Origin: Cylindrodendrum hubeiense
Lineage: Eukaryota > Ascomycota > Sordariomycetes > Hypocreales > Nectriaceae
Reading direction: 5' to 3'
Length of the DNA stretch: 64,000 nt
Assembly: GCA_014621425.1 (NCBI GenBank)
Contig: JAANBB010000018.1
Location: 241,733 to 305,732 of the forward strand
Both the position numbers and the translations under genes were made by a program. This document shows, in pieces, positions 1 through 11,296 of this stretch. Numbering within the stretch: position 1 is the first letter of the stretch; the number at the start of each line of letters is the position of its first letter. Below the pieces are notes generated by a model. That model searched no databases and was not told the DNA's origin. It was given only the letters and a program-made list of their open reading frames with translations.

Positions 1-59
1 AAGACAAGTAGAGATACGAGGAGTTAAGCAAGGAATTAAATAATACCCTAACTTTCCCA

Positions 60-1979
60 CAAATCTAGACTGCCCTTGATTTACCCATCACCCATAACCC
101 TGAATTGTTACTAGTTTAACCTGAGCTCGGGCTGAACTCAGGGTAAGCTAACAAGAAATATGGACCTGTAGTCAAAAAGCAAGCTAGCCAAACAGTTCTA
201 GGATAGAAAAGGTTATAAAAAACATCTAGATAAACCTTAAACTATAGGGCAATTAGTTATTATTTCAGCCCAGCTATTATACTACATTAAAGCTAATATC
301 AAGACCCTGGAAAGTTAAGTCTAGTTTATAAGATCTTATTTAAGTACAACTTTCCACCGCAGACCGCTATATAGGCCTTGATCGTCTGCGCACCTGGCCC
401 TGAAGGAAATTCTGGACAATTACCTCTTAGTATTAATTTAAATAGAAGACTTCTTTTTTTGCTAAACATCCTCCAGGAGATTTCTAATAGTCAATTACTA
501 ATAACCAAACTCCTCCACAAAGAGAAAGAGTTATTTCTACAAGTCATCGACCCCCTCGCTATCTAATTTCAAAAGTATTCCTCGAAATATCTAACTATTC
601 CCCTTTTTATGCCAGAAGCAAACAAATAACGCACTATTATCAAGAGTAATCGCGCCCCAATTTTAGAATGAGCTATAGGATCCGAAGAACACACAATCTT
701 CCACATCCTAAAACTTGATATAAGTCTCGTTAGTGCGGTTTTGCGGTATTCCTGGTAGAAGCTCTATCTGAACCAATATAAAATAACTAGATGACATAAT
801 ATTGGAACTCCTCTCCGGAGTGAATGGTGATTATACACTTAGACTGGGTAACTTAGTGAAAAGAGTAATAATATGGAGTTCGTTCTCGTTAAAAAGCACA
901 GGCTTAAGGCAAAAAGGAACAAGCTTTTTGACTTCGTAGTTTCCATTTCGTTCTCCAAGACTTCAAGCTCTTATAAAGGTATTAGGTCTAATCTTACGCA
1001 TGGGTATTATTAAAACATCCTTGGCGAAGCCAGGGAATATACAATTCAGTTTCAGGGCGTACTAGTAATGTCTACCCGAATATTCCAGAATATATTCTAG
1101 TATCCTGACTTTAAGACCTTTATTCAAGATACTCATTTCGTTTTCGTCCAAGAGAGAGTTTATGACGGAGTATATCTTTAAGCAGGAAGCAAAATTATTA
1201 ACTAACTTAGCCAAAAAACTACAAAATTCCACACCTATGGCATCTGGTGGCGTCCAAACAAGAAGGCTCAAATCGTATATTGACTTAATGATCTCTTCTT
1301 AGAGGCAGTAGAATACTACTTGACCTTCTCCATAGAGCATTGGCATATTGATATTATATATCCCCAATAAGCAATAGGCCATATCCTCCACCCAAGTGGT
1401 CTTCTGACCCGCAACCCAGGACAGTCATTTAGCAATATACATAGAGGAAAGAGGAGCCTCATAGCTCAGAATATCAGCATTAATTGACATAATTGAGAAG
1501 AGACAACCCATAAGACAATCTTTACTACCAATATAATTCCATCTATTATTAAAAAACTTCATAGAGATTAATGCTATTAGCTCTTACAATATCTATCCGC
1601 GATAGAACCATCAGCAATCTTCCAATAACAATATTTTAATATTATCTGCTAGGTATATATAGCAGACACTTACTTATTAATACCATAGAAACATAAAGTT
1701 AATAGCTTCTATTAATTCAGCGCTATTAGATTTATTAATATAACAGGTATCAACCCATATATATTCGATATTATCTTTCAGAGCTAGCTCACAAATCTTG
1801 CGAATCTTATCATACCCTGTCTTTGACTTAGAAAACACAGAATTACAGTCTTAAAAGTTAATCTCTTAGATCCCATCCCAGGTATATGAAAGAATAGCAT
1901 ATTTCGGTACTTCACCGTAAAACTCTGCAAATAAGATACACTGCTTCTAGTTAAGTGTTCGAGCTTCAATAAGCCTCAT
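60..1979 (-). pseudogene. RIP-degraded HET-domain (heterokaryon incompatibility) gene
   Basis: Read on the minus strand, an ATG at 1979 opens a recognisable HET domain: a segment reading YAILSYTW, then ALKDNIEYIWVDTCYI (about 1800-1735), then ELIALISMKFF, WVEDMAYCLLGI and MPMLYGEGQ near 1400-1330. These match the conserved blocks of fungal HET domains, which trigger cell death when incompatible hyphae fuse. The frame is interrupted many times by TAA and TAG, often where the family has Trp or Gln, as expected from C-to-T changes by RIP. The relic continues past the HET domain into weaker sequence towards the left edge; that lower limit is approximate. No functional product is expected. The HET assignment is firm; its relation to other repeats is unknown. 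Confidence 0.8.
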
Positions 1980-2118
1980 CCTGACAATACTTAACAAAAG
2001 GCAAGGTCGCTTGGACTATATTACCTCGGGATAAACAAGAGATAGAATAGGTTTTATAGTGTATGTGGTGCAGAACAATGTCCCGACTTCTACGGTGCCT
2101 TGTTACTCACTTGGTGGT

Positions 2119-2160
2119 GGCGATGCTGTGGCGATGCTGTGGCGATGCTGCGGCGATGCC
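2119..2160. repeat. 11-bp tandem repeat, 3.8 copies
   Basis: The unit GGCGATGCTGT is repeated three times (one copy ends in C), followed by a nine-base partial copy. It lies at the boundary between the AT-rich HET relic and more balanced sequence. No function is evident. Confidence 0.85.
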
Positions 2161-3607
2161 CGTTACAGCCCCTTAAATAGACCCCTGCCTACCCCGCTGT
2201 GATTTGGTTCAGCTTTGCATCAGCCCACTCTCAACATCTGCTGGCTGTTGGTATGATTAGTCGCCTCAATAAGGAGATAAGATGGCTTGGCGGATAGGCA
2301 GAAGTGCATTTTTTTGTTATTAGGCATACTGCTCACCGCTCACTCGACTCGATGTAGATTGAATGTTATAACGACCATCGAAGGGGTCAAATATTGCATT
2401 GATTTGGAGAAGCGCAAGTTAGGCGAACCATAGATTTGCTGCGGCCATGTGTAGCGCTTCTGCCTATCTTGACAGGTTTGTCCAGGGCGACGGCCGGGCC
2501 AATGTCATACATAGGGTCCGAAGTTCTATTGAGGAAGTGGTCAAGTTGGAAGTCTCTTACCGCCAGCAAGTCATCATAAGTTACGAAGCCACGTTGCGGC
2601 TGGCATTTATATCCGGTGTTGGTGTAGCACCTATTTCAGTCCTCCTCATCATACCCGTGCGGCTGCCTCATCTTCAGACTGCAAAGAAGTAGATGACGCG
2701 CTGGGACGATTAGCTCCGTCTTGGTCAACTCCTTGAACAACCACACCAGGTCAAAGCTTGCGAACAGCTGCTCATATACACCTCGTTCTGGTTGACAGCT
2801 CGAACTAATGGTTTTCAACGCTATCAAAATATACCCCAGCTAGACCGCGGACAGAACTCTCATGCATCCATTAGTGCGCTTTGATGAACCCGTAGCGAGA
2901 ACTCAAAGCGTGAAAGAGGTTGCAGCCTGTGCAGCGATTGGCGCGCTGAGAAATAATAGCACAAGGGCTAAATTAGGTCGTGTAGTATAGATAGGGAATA
3001 AGAGTGAATGGCAGGGCGTTATCCCAGACCTGGGCGCTTGGGGCTCAACTGACTTGTTCTTACAGCCTAGCTTAGATATAAACTCAATCTGGCCTCGGAC
3101 GGTCTAAATAAGCAACCAGTATAGCTAGCCTGATAATCCACTGCGATTTTATGCATTGGCCCGTCCCTAAATATCGCTGAGGCTTGCGTCTGGCTTGACG
3201 GCCCTTTGTTCAGTTCCAGTGCAGGGGATTGCAAGTTGTGAGGTGAAAAACAGGCCAGTTTTCACCCTGTAGTTCCATGGTTGCTCTAGTAACCAAATTT
3301 TTCTTCCCAGGGTCGACCGTTGTGCAAACCCCTGGCTTTTATCCCGCTAAAAAACGTGGGCCCATTGCTTTGTGCACTATCAATTACCATATCGGGCTTA
3401 ATTGTGAGCTTTTCTGGCACAATCTCTCATCTGACCCCTTTTATGAATGCGCGTTTCATCTCGCTACGAGAATGTCCCACTCTTTGCCAAGCAAAACAAA
3501 GCCTAAAACCAGGTGCGTCCTGCTCTTCCCGTAGACATGCAGCCCATTTTTCGTACCCAATTCTTTTTCGTTCCCTTCCCGACGTGAACTGTGGCAAGTC
3601 ATTTACT
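2161..3607. other. Intergenic, no supported gene
   Basis: Several open frames of 60-85 codons overlap on both strands (for example 2447-2692) but none has a recognisable domain, splice structure or homologous segment. It includes the upstream region of the gene starting at 3608. Confidence 0.5.
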
Positions 3608-4848
3608 ATGTTCCGGTCGAAGGCTCAATACGAGCCCGAGGCGGCTTGGCTTTCGCCTGCAGACCTAGAACATGGGATTGACTCCAGCAACCGCCTCAAC
3701 AGCCCCAGTGTCGTCAAGAGTGTGCTCCAGCCCCTGGAGCAGAAGATATACCAGTATGATGTGCTGATGCAACAGACCCATCAACAAACGGTGCAGCTCG
3801 ACGAGGAAATCCGCCTCATGCAGGAACAGAGGTCTCGGGCCGAGGAACGATTTATCTTAGCTCAAGGCAAGCTTGACGAGTATGAGCAACATCACCAAGA
3901 TGTTAGCAGAGCGCTGCGAGGCGAGTACAACCCCCACCCCCAGCCTGAACGGGTAAAACATGTGGTGCGAATAGAGAACATCGACAAGCAGACTCCTCAG
4001 TACGACAGGCAGGCCCCTCTGTACGACAAGGAGACTCCTCTATACCAGAACGAGAAACAAGCACCATTAGACCTGGGCCGTTTAGATCCTAGCGGCAGCT
4101 TCACCCACCACCAGATCTTTTACATCTTTATCATGGCTGGCCTGGGTGGCATGATTATCTCCGGTGGCGTAAATTTTGGCCTGGCCTACGGTAAGTGTAC
4201 ATTGAGTGCCACGCCACATACACTATTCGACTGGTCAACGAAACTGACACCCAGGTGTTGGAATCAAAAGTGATGTATACGACTCAAAACACAGTCAAAA
4301 ACCCAATCTACCTTTTCCGACTGCCTAATACCTTATCTGGAGATGCTGCTGTTACTATTATCATTCAGTGCATCCTCACTTGGTTTATGGAAAAGGGATT
4401 AGTCGGTCACGATCTTTCCCGTCGCGGTGTGCAGCCCATTGGATTTATCTCAAAACCTACCTCTCCGTGGCAGAGGCGGCTATTCTTCCTCCCCCCTTTG
4501 GGTTATGACAGAGCGGTGGATGCAGAGGCCAAGTGTGAGCCCCAAGCGGAATCAACTAAGCCAGGTATTGGAACTATCCTTTCTTCTGTGCTTCAGGAAG
4601 CACTAAGAGGTTTCCTCATAGCTGTAGTAAGCTTTTTGTTACTCTGGCCTATATCTGTAGGTGTTTTGATAGCGTTTGGGGAACGCACAGGCGGAGACTA
4701 TACGTATGATGATCGGTGGATTCCGCAAATATTCAAGGGAATCCTGGGCGGAGTACTGGGATTATTGACAACGCCATTGATGGCCATGTTCTGGCTTATT
4801 AAAGCAGGGTGGGAGGGAAAGCAGCCACACTGGGTCTTAAAAATATAA
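3608..4848 (+). CDS. DUF2456-like fungal integral membrane protein
   Basis: Two exons, 3608-4190 and 4271-4848, join in frame to 386 residues. The 80-nt intron starts GTAAGT and has a CTGAC branch site. A downstream AG at 4270 was chosen because the earlier AG at 4254 shifts the frame. Residues about 40-105 form a charged, Gln/Glu-rich probable coiled coil. A short repeat follows (QTPQYDRQAPLYDKETPLY), then a hydrophobic segment spanning the splice. The second exon holds MYTTQ, the block LPNTLSGDAAVTIIIQ and GVQPIGF, then two more hydrophobic stretches. This architecture matches the fungal DUF2456 family as I remember it; the family has no assigned function. Upstream in-frame ATGs exist, but the one at 3608 begins the conserved-looking N terminus. 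It is a probable organelle or plasma membrane protein; location cannot be told. Confidence 0.65.
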
Positions 4849-5614
4849 AACTATTCGCATATACTGGCACAAACCATCCAATCGGTCACCCATATTGTGA
4901 CATTTAGTGCCCAGATTTCATTTTCTCCGTCGAGAATACAACAGTCTGTCGTATTAACACTAATAAATGGGAGATTTTCATAGACTAAACTTCATCTAAG
5001 TTAATACGGTCTTCATTCCAATATTTAAGCGAAAGTGAATGGCAGACATCGATGCCTCGCAACATCAGGTTGTGTCTCCTTAAAGTCGACTTCATCGAAA
5101 AGGATTGACCCACATAGCATGCACCGTTACGCGGCTGTGAACTTCATGACAGTACTGATAAAATAACTAATAATAGGCTTTCACTGTATAATATGTTGTG
5201 TTAGATGGCTCCAATACACAACACATCAACATCCCAGCAAATCGTAGGATAAGGGAAAAGAAAGAGTCAATGTTATCATTGCCATTAGTGCCATTTAACG
5301 GCTAGACAGTGGCAACAGCACAGTTAACACATGCGCAAATAGCGACCTCAACTACAGTCGTCAGTCAAGAAACAGCACTGCAAATATACGTAAACTCAAA
5401 ACGAACGTCACACAAGCGACTTGAATGCAGTGAAAATTGATATTGACTGCTATACGATCCTTGGTCAGTCATGTTGAAATGACTTTAAGCTATCAATCCC
5501 GGTGTTGAAGAGCCGAAATTGAACAATTTGAAAACAAATGAACACAAGCCTCTGATGTAGGCAGATTGATCCCTGTTCTACCCATCAATCCATGCCTTTG
5601 AGGCTTGTCCAGCT
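4849..5614. other. Intergenic between convergent genes
   Basis: AT-rich spacer between the 3' ends of the DUF2456-like gene and the aegerolysin gene. No coding potential or repeat was recognised. Confidence 0.6.
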
Positions 5615-6119
5615 TCAACCATTACGCGTTATTGTGATGGAGACAGTGCCAATGGCACCACCGCTAACGTTCCACGGCCCAAGGACAACAGAATAGTCAG
5701 ATGTCTCAGCATCGTAGCTCGTAATCTCAACATTATTCGTCGGTGAGCCCCAAGGACAGTCCCATTTGGTAGTACAAATCTTGGTGTCTCCATCGAACAG
5801 ATCGAAGTTACCTGTGGTGCCTGATGGTGATTGCTCTCGGCCACACGAACTGATAGTCTCGATTGTGCCAGGCGCAATGACAATCGAGTCGACCTCCTGG
5901 ATTGAAATTTCACGGTCCTTCGAACCCTTGTAGAATTTTCCGCTAGATCAAAGGTCAACAAGGACTGTTGAAAGGTTTGAGAGCGGTGAGCACTTACTAA
6001 GAAAGGTACGCATTATTAACAGAGATGTCATTCTTCTTCATGCGGTTCTTGATGTCGAAGGCAACCCACTGCGCTTCGGCCTTCACTTCAACGTTCGTTT
6101 CGGTCTGGGTGGTAGACAT
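5615..6119 (-). CDS. Aegerolysin family protein
   Basis: Two exons on the minus strand, 6119-5998 and 5942-5615, with a 55-nt intron, give 149 residues, close to the usual 130-150 of the family. Aegerolysins are small acidic beta-sandwich proteins, normally without a signal peptide, that bind membrane lipids and recruit a MACPF partner to form pores. Supporting segments are AQWV near the N terminus, the GKFY block right after the splice, SCGRE, SPSGT, FDLFDGDTKIC and WDCPWGSP, all characteristic of this family. No signal peptide is visible. The gene is transcribed away from a MACPF-domain gene starting at 7828, the usual partner arrangement. Its leader contains a tandem duplication. The gene looks intact. 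Which lipid it binds cannot be predicted from sequence. Confidence 0.9.
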
Positions 6120-6140
6120 AATGATTTGTGAAGTGGAGAT

Positions 6141-6226
6141 TTTGTAAAGGCAAATGTAAACTTGGTGTGAAAGATGGGTAGACTTTGTAAAGGCGAATGT
6201 AAGCTTGGTGTGAAGGATGGGGAGAG
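6141..6226 (-). repeat. 43-bp tandem duplication upstream of the aegerolysin start
   Basis: Positions 6141-6183 and 6184-6226 are two adjacent 43-bp copies differing at a handful of positions; both begin TTTGTAAAGGC and contain TTGGTGTGAA. They lie 22 bp upstream of the aegerolysin ATG, so probably in its 5' leader or core promoter. A TATATT on the minus strand lies just beyond, near 6232-6237. Confidence 0.85.
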
Positions 6227-6439
6227 GAGAAATATACACCGGATGATAGGAGCTTTAAATACAGAAATACGGATACCAACCCTCCCAGCACGGGTTGCCC
6301 CCATATCAACGTCTGAATCATCCACTGGCTATCTAGTACGACATGAACCAATAAAGACTCAGAGGTGAGAGGGCGGTTACCGATGTGAAACTTACTGCCT
6401 GTGTTTGTCTTGAACTCGGCAAGTAAAGTGATGCCGCTT

Positions 6440-7592
6440 TATTTTACGGGCAATGGGGTATCTTCGTGCTGAACCCTGATCTAAGAGACTGCGCAGCCCG
6501 TCATTCACTTGCATCGATACTCATCATCGGCTTAAGTTCAACGAATAACGAGGCGCTTGTCTATTTTACGGGCAAATACGCATCTATTTTCCTGTTTTGA
6601 AGACTTACCCTTAAAGAATGCGTAGCCTGTCCTACACTTACGTCACTATGTATTACCGTTTCAAGCCCGACAAATAAAGAGTCGCCGGCCTATTATGCGG
6701 GGAAATAGATATCCTTGTTCTGAACCCTGATCCTGAAAGAATGCGTATCCCGTCATGCACTTACGTCACTGTGTATTATTGTATTCAGTCCGGCAAATAA
6801 AGGGGCGCGGGTCTATCCCTTTACCTGCGTTAAGGCTCGGTGCAGGTTACGGGATCCACCACACCCCTGTCCGGTGTTGTGGGGGACTTCTATCACCATA
6901 CAATTTGTATGTAATCATATGTACCGTTGATTTCCTCATTAGAATCTACCACTCTCAACCTAATGCACCGAGTCTTCACGCAGCCAAAGGGATACCATCA
7001 TATCTGTGTTTTAGTCTAAACTCCGATCCTGAAAGAATTTTGGCGTGTCTTATACTTACGCCAGCCACAATACGCTATTGTCTTAAGCCCGGCAGATAAA
7101 GAGGTACCTGTTTGCACGGGCAAATCCGTGTTTTGATCCAAACTCTGATCCTACAAGAATGCTTACTGGCCGACCTTATACTTACGCCAGCCACAGTGTG
7201 CTATTGTCTTACGGCAAAGAAAGGGATGACGGTCTATACGGCCCTTGTGTTTTGGGTTCAAACGTCGATGCTGAAAGAATACTGACCTGTCTTATATTTA
7301 CGCCAGCCACAATGCGCTATTGTCTTAAGCCCGGCAAATGAAAAGGTCCCGGTCAGCACGGGCAAATCCGTGTTTTGGCCTGACCTCGGATCCCAAAATA
7401 ATACTGGTCTGACATATACTTACGCCACTATGTGTTGTCTGTAAGCCTGACAAATAAAAAGATGCCGGGCTATTATACGGGCAATTAGGTATCGTGCTCT
7501 GAAACCTGATCCAAAAGGAATGCTGGCCCGTTCTATACCTACATCATTACGCATATCTACTTGAAACCTAGCAAATAGAGGAATCACCAGAC
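6440..7592. repeat. Degenerate ~121-bp tandem repeat array, about nine units
   Basis: Units start near 6440, 6562, 6691, 6813, 6991, 7113, 7234, 7354 and 7471, spaced 117-129 bp except across a divergent stretch at about 6830-6990. Each unit runs through a TTACGGGCAA-like start, then CTGATCCTGAAAGAAT, a CTTACGTCACT or CTTACGCCAGC segment, and CCCGGCAAATAAA. Divergence between units is considerable, so the array is old or recombining. It fills most of the shared upstream region of the aegerolysin and MACPF genes. Units two and three contain TTACGTCA (6638-6645, 6761-6768), the complement of the ATF/CREB-type bZIP site TGACGTAA. Confidence 0.85.
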
Positions 7593-7699
7593 CTTTTCAT
7601 GGATTGACTGTAAGTCGAAGGGGCAGGACGAAGTGGCGACATTAAGGGTAGGGGATTATACTGCCGGGATTATTGGGCTCTGTGTACGTACTCCTGGGA

Positions 7700-7707
7700 T
7701 ATAAAAG
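7700..7707 (+). promoter_or_regulatory. Probable TATA box of the MACPF gene
   Basis: TATAAAAG lies 121 bp before the ATG at 7828, just outside the repeat array, followed by a pyrimidine-rich leader (CTCTCACTCTTCATCTCC) typical of fungal transcription start regions. Assigned by position and consensus only. Confidence 0.6.
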
Positions 7708-7827
7708 TAGCAGGGGTTGCCTGAGATGTGCATCCTTAAATTCATCACCACTGAATTTACCTACTGCTATTACAGAGCTCAATTTTTTACCTCAGCCCTC
7801 TCTCACTCTTCATCTCCATTACCAACA

Positions 7828-9961
7828 ATGTCGAATCAAGAACAGGTTCCGTATGTTGACGGGTTGACCGAAGGTCAAGGGTAAGGCATTGAGAAATGAT
7901 ATTCTACCAACTTCCAGAAGTGTGCTAAAATCAATGACTAGGTTCAATACGTATGACCAGAGTGGCTGCGTTCATGATGCTGTGCGCATTACAAGAGGAC
8001 CTACTTCAGCGGAGAATTCCAACGATGTTGAGGTGATCTACAACGCGGATGAGATGACCGATTATACGTAAGGTCCATTAAAAGATCTAAACTGTTAAAT
8101 ACAACGCGGCTTTAACTGTGATACAGGAAATTCGTCAAATCCCTCGACATTAGCGCTGGTGCGGGTGTTTCAATGTTTGGAATGGGAGGCGGTGTTGATG
8201 CAGAGTTTCTTGATCGCGAGGAAGTATGATTTATAAATCTCAAGGGGCTATAAAATTCTAACAGCGCATTTTTATCTAGTTCGAGGCGAGTTTTCTGACT
8301 TATCTAGTCAAAGTCGACATTCGACAGCAGCCTAGCTCCAAGTCGCGTTACTCCTTCAATTGGAACCAGCCAACTGATCCTCATGCAACCTATGGAGATC
8401 GGTTTGTTAGTGGTAACTACATCCCTTTCTCATTCATATCTCGTCTCTTGTTGAGTATTCGTGTCCTCTTCTAACATATATAAGATTTTGTGATGGGCGG
8501 AGCACTCTTTGCTCGAGTGTCTATCATCACTAAAGACACATCTATGCACGAGGAGATCAAGGAGGCGTAAGCTAAACCGATTATATATAAATGACGAAGA
8601 ACTAACGGATTCTAACTAATAAAACAGTGCTAATGCCGCCTTTCCTGTGTATGGAGTTGACGTCAAAGTCACCCAGGCGGTTCAGACCAGCATCGAAAAG
8701 ATTCAAAAGCACTCTGAGGTACACATATACCTTCACTATGTGGGAGTTCCTCCTACATCCACTGGTTCGACTGTTGGAAGCACGCAGGGGGACGAACCGG
8801 ACAGTCTGCTTCAACTCAAACGCACAGCAGATGCTTTCCTCGCCAAAGCTGATGCCCACCGGTGGAAGCGATTGTAAGTGTCCCATTTGCACGAGATGAT
8901 GATTAATCGAAGCATTTTCTAATACAACGAAGTGCACTTCTCGAAAAATATGTCAACATTCCCGATTGGAAGCAGCAATTCGCGCCACTGAACTATGATG
9001 ACGCAGAAGATGAGGTAAGTCAATATTGAGTGCGGTTGTAGAGGAGATGCAACTTTATGCATGGCTAATGCACTGCACAGAGCTGGACAGTGTTCAACGA
9101 TTTTACGGAGTACGTTGGGATTCGTAAAACAATCCGTCAAAGTATGACACCCATCTTATATGACTGAAGAAATATTAGTAGACATATGGCTGACTCACTA
9201 TAATATAGTCAAGGAGGATCATTACATTGGTGGCCGAGTGAAAAGGGATAGCTTGGACTCTAATGCGACTAGCATCATCGGAGGCTACAGGAAATGGGTA
9301 TTATATTCCTCAATGTGTCAGTTCGTCGTGATTATAGTTTACTGATTGAGAATCCCAGGTTGCAACTGTTAAGCAGACACCAGAAGCGGCGAAGAAGAAG
9401 CCAGAATACGACCCTCCGCAGAAGTTCTGCGCAGAAGTATTGGTAATATCTATTTCACAATATTTGTGCAAAGTTTACAGAGTATTAATTGTTTGGGCTA
9501 GCTTGCGGTCCAGAGTACGCGGTATATCGCCCAAAGACTGCGTTTGCCGGATAATCGGAGCACTGACAGTAAGCCTGGCCCACCCAAAAGCATTTATTCA
9601 GCAGCTAACTCAATCACACCATAAAGTCATCGACACCCGTTTATACGAAGGGTCGAAAGTGAAGAAATTGTTCGAAGTGGAGGGGTACAACTTTGGCGAG
9701 GTCACTGGCATTACCAACCTCATATTTCAGAAAAAGCGCGACGGGGACAAGGATAAGTATTCATGCATAATAGGCCGAGATAAAACACCGGGCTATGATA
9801 CAGTGAGCGAGCTATGGGTTGCTTCGTCCCCTATCAAAGGGGTTTTCGACCAGAGAGTAGACGTAGTGCCTGTGTTTGAAACCGGGTGTATTGAGCTGGA
9901 GCTGCAGGAGGGCGCAATTGCATCTGATGTGTTGTTTAGCTTCTATGTTCGAAAGGTTTAA
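7828..9961 (+). CDS. MACPF-domain pore-forming protein, aegerolysin partner type
   Basis: Twelve exons can be joined in one frame: 7828-7880, 7942-8067, 8127-8223, 8280-8412, 8485-8566, 8628-8873, 8933-9014, 9081-9141, 9209-9297, 9359-9442, 9502-9568 and 9627-9961, giving 484 residues. The MACPF signature (aromatic-Gly-x-x-aromatic followed by a Gly-Gly pair) is encoded across exons four and five as YGDRF and MGGALF. The C-terminal exon is beta-rich, like the membrane-targeting tail of pleurotolysin B-type proteins. No signal peptide is visible. MACPF partners of aegerolysins oligomerise on lipid-bound aegerolysin and insert as pores; that role follows from the divergent neighbour at 5615-6119. 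All eleven introns keep the frame, so the gene looks functional. The intron density is higher than in any other gene here. The specific target membrane is unknown. Confidence 0.85.
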
Positions 9962-10555
9962 CGACCGGCCAATGCATTAGCTAGACGGATTATAACTTAG
10001 GCTCATATGATTACACACTCATTGTTTGCAGCTTATGAACTTTGGAACACGTGGCGCGAATCATCTCATCGCCCAAGCACAGAGGGGTGATTAAAACTTG
10101 CATAACAGGAAATCCGAGACCAATTATTGAGAATCACTCACGATCGCTGTAGGACCACAGGCGGGTTATTCCTTAGGACCCCAAGTTCTTCTTACCCTAC
10201 ACCTTGAATACACCAAATTTTAGCACGACCGTTTCACGGTGAAATGAAAGTAATATAAATTAAAAAGCATTATTATATATATTTATTAATCTAGACTCTA
10301 ATTAATAATATTTGTCTTACCCTTTAACAATTACGCTCAATTCAAACATTGTTGGACATATTTGGCATCTTCATCCTCGATTCGCCACTTCACTACTGTC
10401 TCAACAAATGATGAACGTTCAGTTCTTTTCAACTCGTAGTGATTACCACTTTTCAGCAGCTTGATATTTATAAGTGTAATTAATTTTCCAATGCGCCATG
10501 AGGCCTATCTTTGTTTAAGATTTATGTACTTGCGAAATCCAGAGCAGTTTATCCA
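9962..10555. other. Intergenic between convergent genes
   Basis: AT-rich 3' spacer. No coding segment or structured repeat was recognised. Confidence 0.6.
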
Positions 10556-11296
10556 CTAGACGCTCTCTGCATATTCGCCCTCTTTCTCCGGCGTCTTCTT
10601 CCCCTTAAATATCTTCTGGCCCATCTTGTCCTGAAGCTCATCTGCCTTATCCCCAAGGAATGTCTTGATGGCGCCGTAGACGCCGGAGGTGAGCCAGAGC
10701 AAAACGTTCACGAAGTCAACCCAGACGGCAGTTTTCATCATGCCAGTGCTGCTCCCCTTGTATGGGTGGTCGCTATCTCTCTTGAGAAAGATACCAGCGA
10801 AAATTCCAAACGCGATGATCCATGTGGTAAAGAGGATAAGATCCCAGGCAAAGGCGCGATAGGTCTTGAAGAGCTTGATCTTGCTACCGACGTACGGGAT
10901 GGCACCCAGGGGCGTGGCAGCGATGAACAAGATAGCCGTAATGGCGGAGGATCCAGCTACAGTGATGGCAAAAATCCACTCGGGCGAAAAGCCGTCGTGG
11001 GCCTTGCGGTCTGCATCGACACGGTTGCCGTAGAAGCCGCACGCGATGATGGCGAAGAGGAACTGGAGGCCGCGGCACACAAGGCGCGGCACGACCTCGA
11101 ACGTCTTGAGCCATGTCTTGCCGACAGTCTTGCCGGTCTCGGCGCCCTCATTGAAGGCATGAGTGCCAGCTTTGCGACCGAGCTCTTTTTTGTCTGCGGA
11201 TTTGAACTCGTTGGCGGCGTTGGCGAGGTTCTGGGCGTTGCTGCCGAGCTCGATCGCCGTCTGGCCGGCCTTGATGGCGCTTCCAAGCTTGCCCAT
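10556..11296 (-). CDS. MARVEL-like four-helix membrane protein
   Basis: A single exon of 246 residues. The first 65 residues are polar and Ala-rich (AGQTAIELGSNAQNLANAAN). Four hydrophobic segments follow at about residues 74-92, 110-135, 148-172 and 188-208, ending in a Lys-rich tail (KGKKTPEKEGEYAESV). This layout and the Arg-Gly motif before the first helix (VCRGLQFLFAIIACGFYG) resemble fungal MARVEL-domain proteins of the plasma membrane or vesicles, whose roles are largely uncharacterised. The antisense strand carries a long open frame, which is an artefact of GC-rich codon use. The start has a good context and no competing upstream ATG in frame. Confidence 0.7.
   Translation of the reverse strand: MGKLGSAIKAGQTAIELGSNAQNLANAANEFKSADKKELGRKAGTHAFNEGAETGKTVGKTWLKTFEVVPRLVCRGLQFLFAIIACGFYGNRVDADRKAHDGFSPEWIFAITVAGSSAITAILFIAATPLGAIPYVGSKIKLFKTYRAFAWDLILFTTWIIAFGIFAGIFLKRDSDHPYKGSSTGMMKTAVWVDFVNVLLWLTSGVYGAIKTFLGDKADELQDKMGQKIFKGKKTPEKEGEYAESV

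Noticed and set aside
6755..7341. Two frames with similar peptides (LTPATIRYCLKPGR type)
   Set aside because: The similarity comes from the ~121-bp DNA repeat passing through the same frame, not from a gene.
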